Positions 7,330 to 14,925 of a stretch of 15,163 nucleotides of DNA are shown piece after piece. Every line of letters begins with the position of its first letter. Positions within the stretch are counted from its first letter, which is position 1. This stretch comes from Bartonella birtlesii IBS 325 (lineage in GTDB: Bacteria; Pseudomonadota; Alphaproteobacteria; Rhizobiales; Rhizobiaceae). Below the pieces are notes generated by a model that saw only the letters and a program-made list of their open reading frames with translations, searched no databases and was not told where the DNA came from. The position numbers and the translations under genes were made by a program. The DNA lies in assembly GCF_000273375.1 (NCBI RefSeq), contig NZ_CM001557.1:249876-265038 (forward strand), written 5' to 3'.

Positions 7330-7560
7330 TATTACAACTCCCCCACCGCAATGCTGACCTGCAGCAAAATAACCGGAAAACAAGAGAAGAGCGCCGCCCA
7401 AAATTTACACCCACCACTCTCACACAGAGCCAGGAACTCTTATCCCCAACAAAGGTTTAGAGAAAATGATGAGCAAATAAAGCCACCATAACCATAAAAA
7501 GAGAAAATATTCTTGATAATTTTTTTGGCTAAAAACCAAACTTTTTTAAATAAAAAAACT
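7330..7560 (-). pseudogene. Decayed C half of a B-type gene
   Basis: Past the stop of the A gene at 7571, the minus strand reads FLFKKVWFLAKKIIKNIFSF, matching the entry motif and first helix of the C module (FKEAM.FS.KDY..IF). A Gly/Ser-rich run to a TAA follows, then WAALFSCFPVILLQVSI, which matches the second helix. The same decayed sequence is found at 10250-10480 with clear nucleotide identity over about 200 bases. A 76-residue + strand frame (7261-7491) is only its antisense and is not called. Confidence 0.55.
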
Positions 7561-7580
7561 AAGCCTCCTCTCACAGAGGA
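7553..7580 (-). terminator. Weak hairpin with T run at the end of an A-type gene
   Basis: On the minus strand TCCTCT and AGAGGA (75-80 and 66-71 of the 7500s) pair around a 3-base loop, followed by GGCTTAGTTTTTTT. The stem overlaps the stop codon at 7571. It is short, but it could end the right-hand block's transcript. Confidence 0.35.
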
Positions 7581-7792
7581 AGTTGATCTTGCTTCTCAGT
7601 TTTCGCAACGCTCTTCACCGTTGCCTGACGTACTTGCAGCAATTTTTTGTGTTGTTTATTGACTTTGCAATAGAGCCTAGCACGCTTAATAAACAGGTAA
7701 TAAATAATAAAAACTGGCACAATAACTAAAAAGCCAGCTATTGTTGAAGACAAAAAAGAGAGAGTTAAGAAGGCCACAAAGCTACTGGTCAT
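7571..7792 (-). CDS. A-type small membrane protein, probably a B-gene stub
   Basis: This 73-residue protein has a hydrophobic segment at residues 5-32, then YYLFIKRARLYCKVNKQHKK, nearly identical to the A signature of its partner at 5076-5270. A basic tail follows (KSVAKTEKQDQLPL). The ATG lies 11 bases inside the end of the upstream B gene, whose GRGEKDDQ-type ending provides AGGGGAGAAAA as binding site, the same arrangement as in the other block. The tail ends at a hairpin, and a decayed C module follows. The short form is therefore probably secondary, but its frame and start are intact, so it may still be made. Confidence 0.65.
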   Translation of the reverse strand: MTSSFVAFLTLSFLSSTIAGFLVIVPVFIIYYLFIKRARLYCKVNKQHKKLLQVRQATVKSVAKTEKQDQLPL

Positions 7793-8303
7793 CTTTTTCT
7801 CCCCTCACATCCTGTATAGGCAGAGCTTTATTTTGTTGCGGCATTTCTTCTTCCAGTTGCTGGATCATTTTTTTCAACATGCTCGTCAATTTTATGCAGA
7901 GCAGCCCAATGATTGGTGCGAAAAAAAGCAAACAGACCGATGTAAAATTAAACAACACAGTTATAAAAGCGCTCACATCACTTTTCCAGCCTACCAACTT
8001 TAGTGTAGAAAATACAGCATATAAAAGAGCAAGGATGAAAGAGATGAAAAAGATTCTTTTACATTCTTTTGGCCACAGAAACAGAGACTCCCACCACAAA
8101 AGAGAAGGAGCATTTTGCCCCATAACCTGCCGCTCACGAGAAAGAAAGGAAGAGGTCGCACTATTTTTTAATTCCTTCAGCACAGCAAAATATAATCTTG
8201 CCCGCTTGATAAAAAAGTAATGAAGACCAACGATAGTCATACAGAATAGAGCGGCCAGCATGAAGCGTCCTAGCAGACTACAATATTTTATTAAAAAAAG
8301 CAC
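7782..8303 (-). CDS. B-type (A+C) three-helix membrane protein, unknown function
   Basis: I choose GTG 8303 (173 residues) over a longer frame to 8330. AGGGGAAAA lies just before it, and the paralogue at 5865-6422 starts alike (GTG then CTTTTTTTAATA). Helix one is about 2-30. HYFFIKRARLYFAVLKELKN is the A signature, and a short linker ends MGQNAPS. LLWWESLFLWPKECKRIFFI (68-87) opens the C module, with the usual Lys-Glu instead of Lys-Asp-Tyr shared with its partner at 5260-5817. Helix two is about 83-100, helix three about 115-138, then KLTSMLKKMIQQLEEE and a charged end. An A gene overlaps its stop by 11 bases. Gene order and motif details make it the direct counterpart of the 5260-5817 gene. 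Confidence 0.75.
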   Translation of the reverse strand: MLFLIKYCSLLGRFMLAALFCMTIVGLHYFFIKRARLYFAVLKELKNSATSSFLSRERQVMGQNAPSLLWWESLFLWPKECKRIFFISFILALLYAVFSTLKLVGWKSDVSAFITVLFNFTSVCLLFFAPIIGLLCIKLTSMLKKMIQQLEEEMPQQNKALPIQDVRGEKDDQ

Positions 8304-8343
8304 TTTTCCCCTCTCACATTCTAAAACCAATTACGTTACCGTT

Positions 8344-8900
8344 TTAAGTGAAATTTTCCACTATCTTCACCATCTTTTTCACTCTCAAATGCAATTTAGC
8401 ATGGAACAGCAAAAATAGAGGGGAAAAAAACGCTACACATCCCCAAATAATATAGAGAAAAAAACCATTCACTATAAAAAAGTAAACGACCAAGAGCCAC
8501 TTTGCATCAATTGTTGCATACTGGCTTTATTTTTTGCCACCTCTGCCGTCATGACAAAAAATGAAACGATGAAGGGCATAACGAGTACAAAAAATACTAT
8601 AAAAGAGAATTTAAAGACTCTTTTATAATCTTTTTTTGAAAACATCAGAGCTCCTTTAAACGAAGCGAGATAAGCTTGCCTATCAAAAACTGGCTCCTCT
8701 TCTCCCCTCTTATGAGACAACACTTTGTCTACTTTGATGATTTCTAGTTTTTCATGCGTTTCAAAAAGCACTATTTGACGCTTAAAAGCAGAGTAATAAA
8801 CCATAACAATTGCTAAAATAGCAAAAAAACTTATCATGCTATAGACCACCATCATTGAGACAATAGTCAATTGTGCAGTCACCATTGCCAAAAAAGTCAC
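8344..8900 (-). pseudogene. B-type gene with a one-base frameshift
   Basis: From GTG 8900 (GGAGAGAAAA upstream) an open frame of 142 residues holds helix one, YYSAFKRQIVLFETHEKLE (A signature), a linker, and SFKGALMFSKKDYKRVFKF (C entry). After helix two it ends early at 8472. A neighbouring frame then carries on without a gap: VVYFFIVNGFFLYIIW, a helix FFSPLFLLF, KLHLRVKKMVKIVENFT and a stop at 8344, the expected ending. The full span is 557 bases, one short of the 558 of its partner at 5865-6422, which has the same ending (VRKTVKKLEKFA). A single-base deletion near 8500 explains it. The truncated 142-residue form might still be made. Confidence 0.7.
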
Positions 8901-8941
8901 TTTTCTCTCCTTCTCATATTCTATAAAGTCATCAGATCATA

Positions 8942-9427
8942 CTATTCTAGTGACTTTTCTCCTTGCTGAATCATGTCTTTTAATGCACCATGCAATATGA
9001 AATGAAAGACAAAAATGATTGGGAAAAGGATTTGAAAAGTTCCAAAAATCATTTGCGGAATAAGACATATAAAAGCCCAAACGCTCTCCCACGAAGCTGT
9101 ATTCCATAATTCTCTCTTATATATTTCATCCCATGCAATTTGTCCTAAGAACAAGCCTTTAAGATTTTCCAGGAACGTCCCATGAAAATTTTTATGGAGC
9201 ATTTCCATCAGCTGTTCTTCAGACAATCCATGAAAGAATTTCATAAAATTGCTATATACCACCACCACCACGATGCAAGAAATGCAAAAAACAATGACAT
9301 AATCTTTTATTGAGAAAATCATCGCTTCTTTAAAGGCAAAAAACTTCGATGCTTTATCAAATGCACCCTGCGACACAATGCCCACCCTATTCTGGATAGC
9401 TCCCTGTTGTGGGTTTTCTATGGTCAT
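8942..9427 (-). CDS. C-type two-helix membrane protein, unknown function
   Basis: I start at ATG 9427 (161 residues), preceded by TTTGGGGGTGCC, rather than at the open frame's limit of 9454. The paralogue at 6958 has the same start context. The polar N-terminus contains GAFDKASK, identical to that paralogue. AFKEAMIFSIKDYVIVFC (31-48) is the textbook form of the entry motif. Helix one is about 44-61. A loop of about 55 residues contains two Met/Leu-rich amphipathic stretches, and helix two is about 114-147 (FQILFPIIFVFHFIL). The end is KDMIQQGEKSLE. First gene of the right-hand C-B-B-A block. The next gene starts 41 bases on, so an operon is likely. Confidence 0.75.
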   Translation of the reverse strand: MTIENPQQGAIQNRVGIVSQGAFDKASKFFAFKEAMIFSIKDYVIVFCISCIVVVVVYSNFMKFFHGLSEEQLMEMLHKNFHGTFLENLKGLFLGQIAWDEIYKRELWNTASWESVWAFICLIPQMIFGTFQILFPIIFVFHFILHGALKDMIQQGEKSLE

Positions 9428-9489
9428 GGCACCCCCAAATTCTTTAACTACCAAACTTCTTAACTATTTGACAACATTCATCAATATGA

Positions 9490-9700
9490 GACGTTTCTTT
9501 AAAACTTTTTGAACGATTGCGCAAGTTCTCTGACATTTTTATCATGGTTCTTTTTTACTTCTTTTCTCTGTGAAGAAAGCCCCCTCGCACCTTTGCAACA
9601 ACACAAAACGCAAATTGGCAAAGTCAATCAAAGACCCACAAACCTCTACCACAAAAACCAGAGAAAAATGCGCTACTTTTTTCTCTCCATTCTATAAACT
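9490..9700 (-). pseudogene. Remnant matching the possible A-type gene at 7049-7246
   Basis: DNA here is clearly homologous to 7040-7246: for example TTAAAACTTTTT, TTCTTTTCTCTGT, GCACCTTTGC and GGCA(A/G)AGTCAATCA occur in the same order with similar spacing. The protein frame has stops, and only SQRKEVK-like and hydrophobic pieces remain. It marks the right edge of the duplicated block. A + strand frame here is not a gene. Confidence 0.45.
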
Positions 9701-9799
9701 GCCCTCTACCCTGATAATTCTCTATCTTAATCTTTTGTTATAGTGCCCAAAATTTGCCAGAGACTAAATGCTTCTTACAACTTGCCCACAAAATGCGCA

Positions 9800-10114
9800 C
9801 CCCTTAAGAAAATTGCTATAAAGAGCACCATTACCCCCTGCAAAAAGCACCGCCATAAAGAAATATATATCGCATAAGGCTACCGATATTAGAGCAAAGC
9901 CACGGTTCTTGCTTCATAGACGAGCAAAGCGCTCTATCCTATTCTTTAAGCCTTCTCTTTTCTCTCTCCATTCTTTTCCCCGTTCTTTCCCCCTACAATT
10001 TTTTCCGTGCAATTTTTTCCCCCACAAATGTTTTTCATAATGCAAGACAAGCAAACTCATGCCCCACACTTCATAGTCATGAACAGAGAATAAAATATCC
10101 TCTCTGCTTTTCAT
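9800..10114 (-). pseudogene. Decayed C-type gene
   Basis: From ATG 10114 the minus strand gives REDILFSVHDYEVWGMSLLV, which fits the C-module entry (FS.KDY) and the beginning of a helix. It then becomes a repetitive basic sequence (KERGKEWREKREG). A different frame at about 9860-9800 gives a helix-like GVMVLFIAIFLRGAHFVGKL in the position of helix two. The match is weak, and it rests mainly on the SVHDYEV motif and position. Confidence 0.35.
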
Positions 10115-10249
10115 ACAAAATCAAAACGCCTATGAGAAATATGAAACAACGCTTCACCTTTCCTATATCCCTATGTTATCGTTTTTTTTCAACGACCGCG
10201 CCTTTTTCTTCAATTGCGCAATGATAAATGATTATTGCAATTAACAATT

Positions 10250-10620
10250 AAAGAACCCACTACAATGCTGCCCTGCCGCAAAATAACCGGAAAATAATAG
10301 AAGGGCACAGCCAGGAACTCATAGCGACCACTCTCACACAGCGCCAGGAATTCTTACTCACAACAGCGGTTTAAAGAAAATGGTAAGCCAATAAAGCCAT
10401 CACAACCGTAAAAAGAACAAATATTCTTGATAATTTTCTTACAAAAAATCAAAACTTTTTCACACGAGAAAGCTGTACCCCGCCTCAGGCAGGAAATTCA
10501 TCTTGTTGCCTTTGTTTTTGCACCCCGCGCCAGCGCCACTTTTATATCCGCACCTATATCTACCCCTATATCTGCCCCTATATCCGTACCGTACATTTGC
10601 TCTAGCGCCACAACCTATCC
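10250..10620 (-). pseudogene. Decayed 3' part of a B-type gene after the A gene at 10746
   Basis: At 10480-10255 the minus strand matches the decayed C half at 7560-7340 at nucleotide level over most of its length (for example ATTCTTGATAATTTT and CACTCTCACACAG are shared). It keeps CKKIIKNICSFYG of the entry motif. Just upstream, one frame reads ALEQMYG, a GADI-type tetrapeptide repeat, and VALARGAKTKATR to a TGA. This resembles the tail ERDVALGRCAK of the A gene at 5076-5270. Together with 10746-10904 this was probably one B gene. Confidence 0.5.
10542..10589. repeat. Four copies of a 12-bp repeat
   Basis: TTATATCCGCAC, CTATATCTACCC, CTATATCTGCCC and CTATATCCGTAC lie head to tail. On the minus strand, in the frame of the decayed A tail, they encode G-x-D-I four times (GTDI, GADI, GVDI, GADI). 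The copies differ from each other, mostly at the third and second codon bases, so the expansion is not very recent. Confidence 0.85.
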
Positions 10621-10745
10621 TTTAAAAACGCATCTTTTAAAAGAAGGAATTTTTAACAAAAAAGCAGCAATAATTTTTGCGAAATTTTGCCTTTTGCTGC
10701 TTTTTCTTCTCACAATTTTATAAGAATCCCATTGCTATTCTCTTT

Positions 10746-10904
10746 TTAACGCCTCTCGTTGAGTTCCTTGTCCATTTTGAGATATACTCTAATACGTTTA
10801 ACAAAAAAGTAATAAATTCCTATAATAAGCATGCTGTTTAATACAGCAATGATGATAAGACCGACAAGCGCCAAAAGACCGAATAATTTTGTAATAAGAA
10901 ACAT
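10746..10904 (-). CDS. A-type small membrane protein (52 residues)
   Basis: The start is ATG 10904, directly after AGGGGGAAGAA, the family's binding site. Residues 3-30 are hydrophobic. Residues 31-48 read YYFFVKRIRVYLKMDKEL, an excellent A signature. The protein stops after NERR, making it the shortest A gene. It starts nine bases after the C gene 10914-11354 ends, so the two probably form a coupled pair like 3589-3969 with 3356-3592. The DNA beyond the stop holds a decayed tail and C module, so this too looks like a B-gene stub. It is short, but the motif, start and spacing support it well. Confidence 0.65.
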   Translation of the reverse strand: MFLITKLFGLLALVGLIIIAVLNSMLIIGIYYFFVKRIRVYLKMDKELNERR

Positions 10905-10913
10905 TTCTTCCCC

Positions 10914-11354
10914 CTATTTTGTTTGCGCAGTACCTGATTTGTTTTGCTGTTGAGATGCTTTTTTTTCTAATTTTCCAAGCATTTTTTTCAATCTACGATC
11001 CAATATGTAATGTAAAATCAACACGACAGGTAAAAAGATAACCAATACTCCCCAGAGGAAAATTGGCAGAACAAGAATATAGTCAAAAAAGCCATTTGTC
11101 TCACCGAAAATTCCACCAGCAAATAATCCTAAGAAAAACCCTGGCAGATAGTGGATACGAAAAACCCCTAAAATCAACATAACAAGAGCGATGCAGAAGA
11201 TTATTCTATAATCTTTCATTGTAAGCATCATAGCTTCTTTAAAAGAAAAAAGCTGAGATCCTTTTGCAAAAGTTGACTGTGGGGCAGACTTTGCATTTGC
11301 CTGCTTTTGAAAAAACTCTGATTGTGGTTCATTAGGTTGTTGATCGCTTGTCAT
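10914..11354 (-). CDS. C-type two-helix membrane protein, unknown function
   Basis: I start at ATG 11354 (146 residues), preceded by TGGGGAATGTCAGA. The open frame runs to 11459, but the shorter start matches the MT.(D/E).P beginnings of the 6958 and 9427 genes. The first 33 residues are polar and Gln-rich. LFSFKEAMMLTMKDYRIIFC (35-54) is the entry motif. Helix one is about 50-66, a short Gly-rich loop follows (residues 67-90, much shorter than in the other C genes), and helix two is about 93-117 (IFLPVVLILHYIL). DRRLKKMLGKLEKKASQQQ forms a basic coiled tail. Most upstream gene of the whole minus-strand array, so a promoter may lie in 11355-11700. I could not identify one confidently. Confidence 0.75.
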   Translation of the reverse strand: MTSDQQPNEPQSEFFQKQANAKSAPQSTFAKGSQLFSFKEAMMLTMKDYRIIFCIALVMLILGVFRIHYLPGFFLGLFAGGIFGETNGFFDYILVLPIFLWGVLVIFLPVVLILHYILDRRLKKMLGKLEKKASQQQNKSGTAQTK

Positions 11355-12682
11355 TCTGACATTCCCCATTTTCTCATTTTTGCACGAGCCCCCTGAAGCA
11401 TATGCCCCATGAAACATCTGCTTAAGATGCGCCCTGCCGTTCCCCTCATGCATCAACATGTATCACGCACTAATATGCATGAAGAAACGCTTAAACACCA
11501 TTCTAGAGCACCCATTGCAAAACCAAAAAACCATATAAAGAACACTACAGCTTTTCTATTTTGATGAACGCACAATTACCAAGGCATCTTATCGCTTTAA
11601 CTGGAAACGTCTATAGCAGTCTCAAGACAAATTTTCAATCCCCCTTCTAAAAAAAACTATCTGCTTCAAAATGGCATACACAATCCTGCCACCAACCGTT
11701 TTTGAAGAAAAAATAATGTCTTTCAAAGAACAAAAGCAAAAGGAAATGCAAACAACCCAAACAAGCAGCATGATAGCCGGTACTCTCATCAAACGGGCAA
11801 AACACTCTTAGTTAAGAAGATCAATTTTGAGAAAACAGCAAAAATGGAATAGAGCAAAAATTTTTTATACTCTATAAAGGATGAACATAAAAGCAAAAAC
11901 AGGGGAAAAGAAAATAAAACAACGCGATAATGTTATCACAGCTTTTGTTATTCATAGTTTATTATCAACATATTATCAATATTTATTTGAAAATATCAGT
12001 CATATTATGATATTATTAAGAGGGAATAAATTTTATTTTTCGCAGATCTGTTCTGTTCAATAGATAAAAAATTTCCTCTAAAAAGGATAAAAATATATTT
12101 AACAACATTCTATGTATCAGGCATTCTTGTTTTGCGCCCACCGCTGCTACATCTTTGTTCTGCTCCCACATCTGGCACAAGAGTTTCCAAAGCAAAAGCG
12201 AAAAGAGAGCAGAGTTTTAAATTTTTGCCAAACCTTCTCAAACAGGGAGACAAAGAAAACACTTCATAAAAACACAAAACAACATTTCCCATAAAAAGCA
12301 TTCCCTCTCATGCTTTTTTGTTTAAAGCCCCTTCTATAAGGGATAGCCCAAAAAGTCAGGGAAAAACCATAAAGAGCATTGTGGTTTTTCATTCACATTT
12401 CAAATTTCTTTTCAACTTTTAGCACAGATTGAAAAGCCTGTAACGAGCAAATAATCGCTATAAACGATCGTCAACGACTTACCACTCAAGGGCATTTTCA
12501 CTTTTAAAATATTACTCTTAACCTGAGAAAAAAAGTAAACAAAGACAATTTTAATGCTTGTTTTTATCAGCAACCATTTTCTATCGCCCATAGCGTTTAC
12601 CCCATAGCATCTATTTCAAGAGTTTTTTGTAGCACTTTTCTTCTTCAAACAGATAGTTTTTTCAATTCAAACGGTAAAGTTC
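11355..12682. other. 1.3-kb stretch without a convincing gene
   Basis: This is the divergent intergenic region between the minus-strand array and the + strand gene at 12683, so promoters for both should lie here. A 60-residue + strand frame at 11881-12063 has a weak AAAGG site one base from its ATG and no recognisable features, and I do not call it. Frames at 12110-12301 are short on both strands. An 8-bp stem with flanking A and T tracts (12362-12369 with 12382-12389) could be a weak bidirectional terminator. Confidence 0.45.
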
Positions 12683-13234
12683 ATGAAAATACATAAAAAA
12701 TGCAACAGACTGAAAACAACAAAAAAAGGAGCAGAACAAAATGGCGACATTTCCCACACCCAAAAACCGTGTACCTCTCCTTCTCAACACAGCATTGAAA
12801 TGCGGGCAAAACATTTTGGTTTGACGATAGAAGAAGCTAAAAATCCACTTGCCAGTTCCTATATTGGACGCCTTTGTTTGCTTGGCTATAAACAGAACGC
12901 ATTGGGCATCAGCAAAGAGCAATATGAAACGGCACAACGCTATCTACAAATCAGAAACGATTATTTATGTGCCAAAGGTTTGCCCCATGGCTATTATGAT
13001 GATTTTACGCACACACCGGATGAAAAAGCACAAAAGCAATGGGTTCAAAGAACAACGCAGCACTATGAAGATATGCAAAAAGTTATCAAAAAAGCACAAC
13101 AGCAGCATAGCCAACATAACTTTTATGCCGCACTACAATATCTTGTGGTAGATGATCAACCGCTCTCCTACCTTGTCTGCCCATTACGTATTATTCTGAA
13201 TGCTCTTCATCAACATTTTACAAACCAAACGTAA
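12683..13234 (+). CDS. Phage-like hypothetical protein, possibly frameshifted near its start
   Basis: The open frame encodes up to 183 residues, with no membrane helix or signal peptide. From about residue 37 it looks well conserved in style: SIEMRAKHFGLTIEEAKNPL, then YIGRLCLLGYKQNALGISKEQYETAQRYLQIRND. Its RA..FG, a P-L-A run, a GRL segment and IS.EQYE.(A/G)..Y recall short uncharacterised proteins carried near terminase genes in alphaproteobacterial prophages. This is from memory and not a named family. The C-terminal half is Gln/His-rich and helical. The N-terminus is doubtful: the ATG at 12683 has no good binding site, while AAAGGAG lies well placed before ATG 12741, which is in another frame (MATFPTPKNR). 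A frameshift between 12741 and 12790 is plausible; ATG 12800 is an in-frame alternative. Confidence 0.6.
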   Translation: MKIHKKCNRLKTTKKGAEQNGDISHTQKPCTSPSQHSIEMRAKHFGLTIEEAKNPLASSYIGRLCLLGYKQNALGISKEQYETAQRYLQIRNDYLCAKGLPHGYYDDFTHTPDEKAQKQWVQRTTQHYEDMQKVIKKAQQQHSQHNFYAALQYLVVDDQPLSYLVCPLRIILNALHQHFTNQT

Positions 13235-13940
13235 AAAATAAACTGTTCTCCACAATAAAACTCCACCAACCAACCGCACCAGCATCCCCCTATTTCAAAC
13301 AAACCAGTTGGATAGTTTCTTCCAAACAGAAAAAAATATTTTTGTTCTACGCCAAAACCCTCCAATTAAAGCAGAAAATTGTACCGTTTACGCAACAGAT
13401 TGGCTAAAACAAAAACACCAAATCACGCTTTTTTTGTTGACAGGATATGAAAAATCCTCTTTAATAGTGGGTGCGGCGAGTGTTTTTTTGTGTCTAAATT
13501 TCAGTTACCTTTTCTCGATATGGGCAAGATGTTTTTTGCACATCAGCATATCTTTTCAGACATAACATATTTTTCAGCAAATTTGGCAAAAGGCATAATA
13601 AAATATAGGCGAAGACTATAAGGGAAAAACGCTTAGCAAAACAATTTTCATGCCGGCAGAATAAATGAGTATAAAAATTTGTTGTTATCGATACAGCACA
13701 ACAATGTGATGCAGCAAAAAGAGTGTCCAAACTTTTCCTCAAGATAAAGTTACACATGCAGACAAATTTTTCACTTTTTATCAATTTTATATAGAAAGCG
13801 CTGCAATTTTTGACCTCTCAAAACTGAGATCCTCACGGAGCAAACCTTCTTATAAAAAGAGCTAAGATTTCAAAATTGTTCCCATTGCTCTCACTTAAAA
13901 GATCAGCAAAAAACCAATATCAACACGGGAGTTTAATATT
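13235..13940. other. Stretch without a supported gene
   Basis: An 85-residue + strand frame (13308-13565) and a 96-residue minus frame (13494-13784) overlap here. Neither has a good ribosome binding site or a motif I recognise. The last 100 bases should hold the former promoter of the yopJ-like pseudogene; a GGGAG site is at 13928-13932. Confidence 0.45.
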
Positions 13941-14915
13941 ATGAAACCACCAAATCAAAAAAACGCTGATCCTCGTTCATCAACAATGCAAGAAGATGAG
14001 AGCACTGATAAAGCATTCGCCTTGCAACCATACTTGCAATCATACTTGCAATCATACTTGCAACCATACTTGCAACCATACTTGCAACCCAGTCATGAAA
14101 TCCACTCAATCATGGAAAATTGTGAGATATTACTGCCAACTTAGAGCGTGATATTGCCGATAGCAGCTGAATTAAAGCTGATTATGTAAAGACAAATCTT
14201 CAACTGATGCCAGCTCTTGTAGAGAAAGCAAATCAAAAATATCCAAACATGAATCTTAAAGGCACAACGCCATCTCATGATTTCACCCTACTCATAAAAG
14301 AGGATATTGCCAATAAAGTTCAATCTTCCACATTTATCATTAACATGAAAAGAGAGGGACATCCATTTTGCCGCCATTAACCACCAAACCATTGCTCATT
14401 AAACATGTCTGATATTTTTTGAACCTACAACATTCAATAATATGAAACCAGCAATGCTAGCATTAAAAATGCAAAAGGTTGTTTCATTTCATCAATTGCC
14501 TCATTTTCACTTTCCCATGGCAGAAATGGATATTCAGCACAACTTTTCTGAATATGGTCTATTTAATGGTCTATTTAATTGAGCACTTGCCAAACAGCTC
14601 CATACCAAAGCAGATCACCGAACAAGAATGCACAAGGATAATATAACAGTCTCTCATGCGAACCAGAAGCGCCTTTATCTGCTGAAAAATTGGCCCGGTA
14701 TCTGCCAGCGAATTTTTATAAACACACAAAGGAGAAAATGGCATGAAGCATATACCAACCATACCCAAAAGCTGAGCATCACATCGTCAACAAAAAAGGC
14801 GAAACTCTCATGAAGAGATTTGAGAAAGACGGGAGTGACAGCAGAAGAAAAGCCTCTCTCTGTTTCACAACATTGCAAAAGGGTCCCTGAATATAAATCT
14901 GTCCCGATATTATAA
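13941..14915 (+). pseudogene. yopJ: YopJ-family acetyltransferase effector, pseudogene
   Basis: YopJ proteins are secreted effectors that acetylate host kinases using a His-Glu-Cys catalytic triad. Reading three frames here reconstructs the family along its length: NLERDIADSS then a stop where YopJ has Trp; VKTNLQLMPALVEKANQKYP; SSTFIINMKREG; a frameshift at the catalytic His (G-H-HFAAI if one base at about 14370 is removed); LIFFEPTTFNNMKPAMLAL with the catalytic Glu at 14421; QLPHFHFPMAEMDIQ; and FSEYGLF, where Tyr (14553-14555) stands in the place of the catalytic Cys in SECGIF. ALAKQLHTKADH, HKDNIT, LARYLPANFYKHTKEK, IVNKKGETLMKRFEKD and PLSVSQHCKRVPEYKS follow, ending at TAA 14915. The ATG at 13941 has a GGGAG site. 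There are at least two in-frame stops and several frameshifts, so it is certainly dead. The alignment is from memory of YopJ. Confidence 0.85.
14021..14090 (+). repeat. 12-bp repeat encoding PYLQ/SYLQ in the yopJ-like N-terminus
   Basis: CTTGCAACCATA and CTTGCAATCATA alternate through five full copies, then a partial sixth (CTTGCAACCC). The unit is in frame with the start at 13941 and gives the tetrapeptides PYLQ and SYLQ. It lies in the N-terminal region where secretion signals of such effectors are expected, upstream of the catalytic domain. Confidence 0.9.
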
Positions 14916-14925
14916 AGGAATTTTC

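Noticed and set aside
7741..8220. 159-residue + strand ORF
   Set aside because: It is antisense to the well-supported B-type gene at 7782-8303 and has no family features.
10427..10723. 98-residue + strand ORF with ISTPISAPIS repeats
   Set aside because: The repeat is the antisense of the GxDI coding repeat; the minus-strand frame aligns with the A tail, this one with nothing.
1945..11354. Insertion sequence or transposon explaining the duplications
   Set aside because: I found no transposase frame, terminal inverted repeats or target-site duplications at the block edges; tandem recombination explains the layout.
12662..12937. 91-residue minus ORF
   Set aside because: It is antisense to the N-terminal part of the phage-like gene, with no binding site.
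13308..13565. 85-residue + strand ORF
   Set aside because: It has no ribosome binding site or recognisable motif and lies in DNA with stops in all other frames; it is insufficient for a call.
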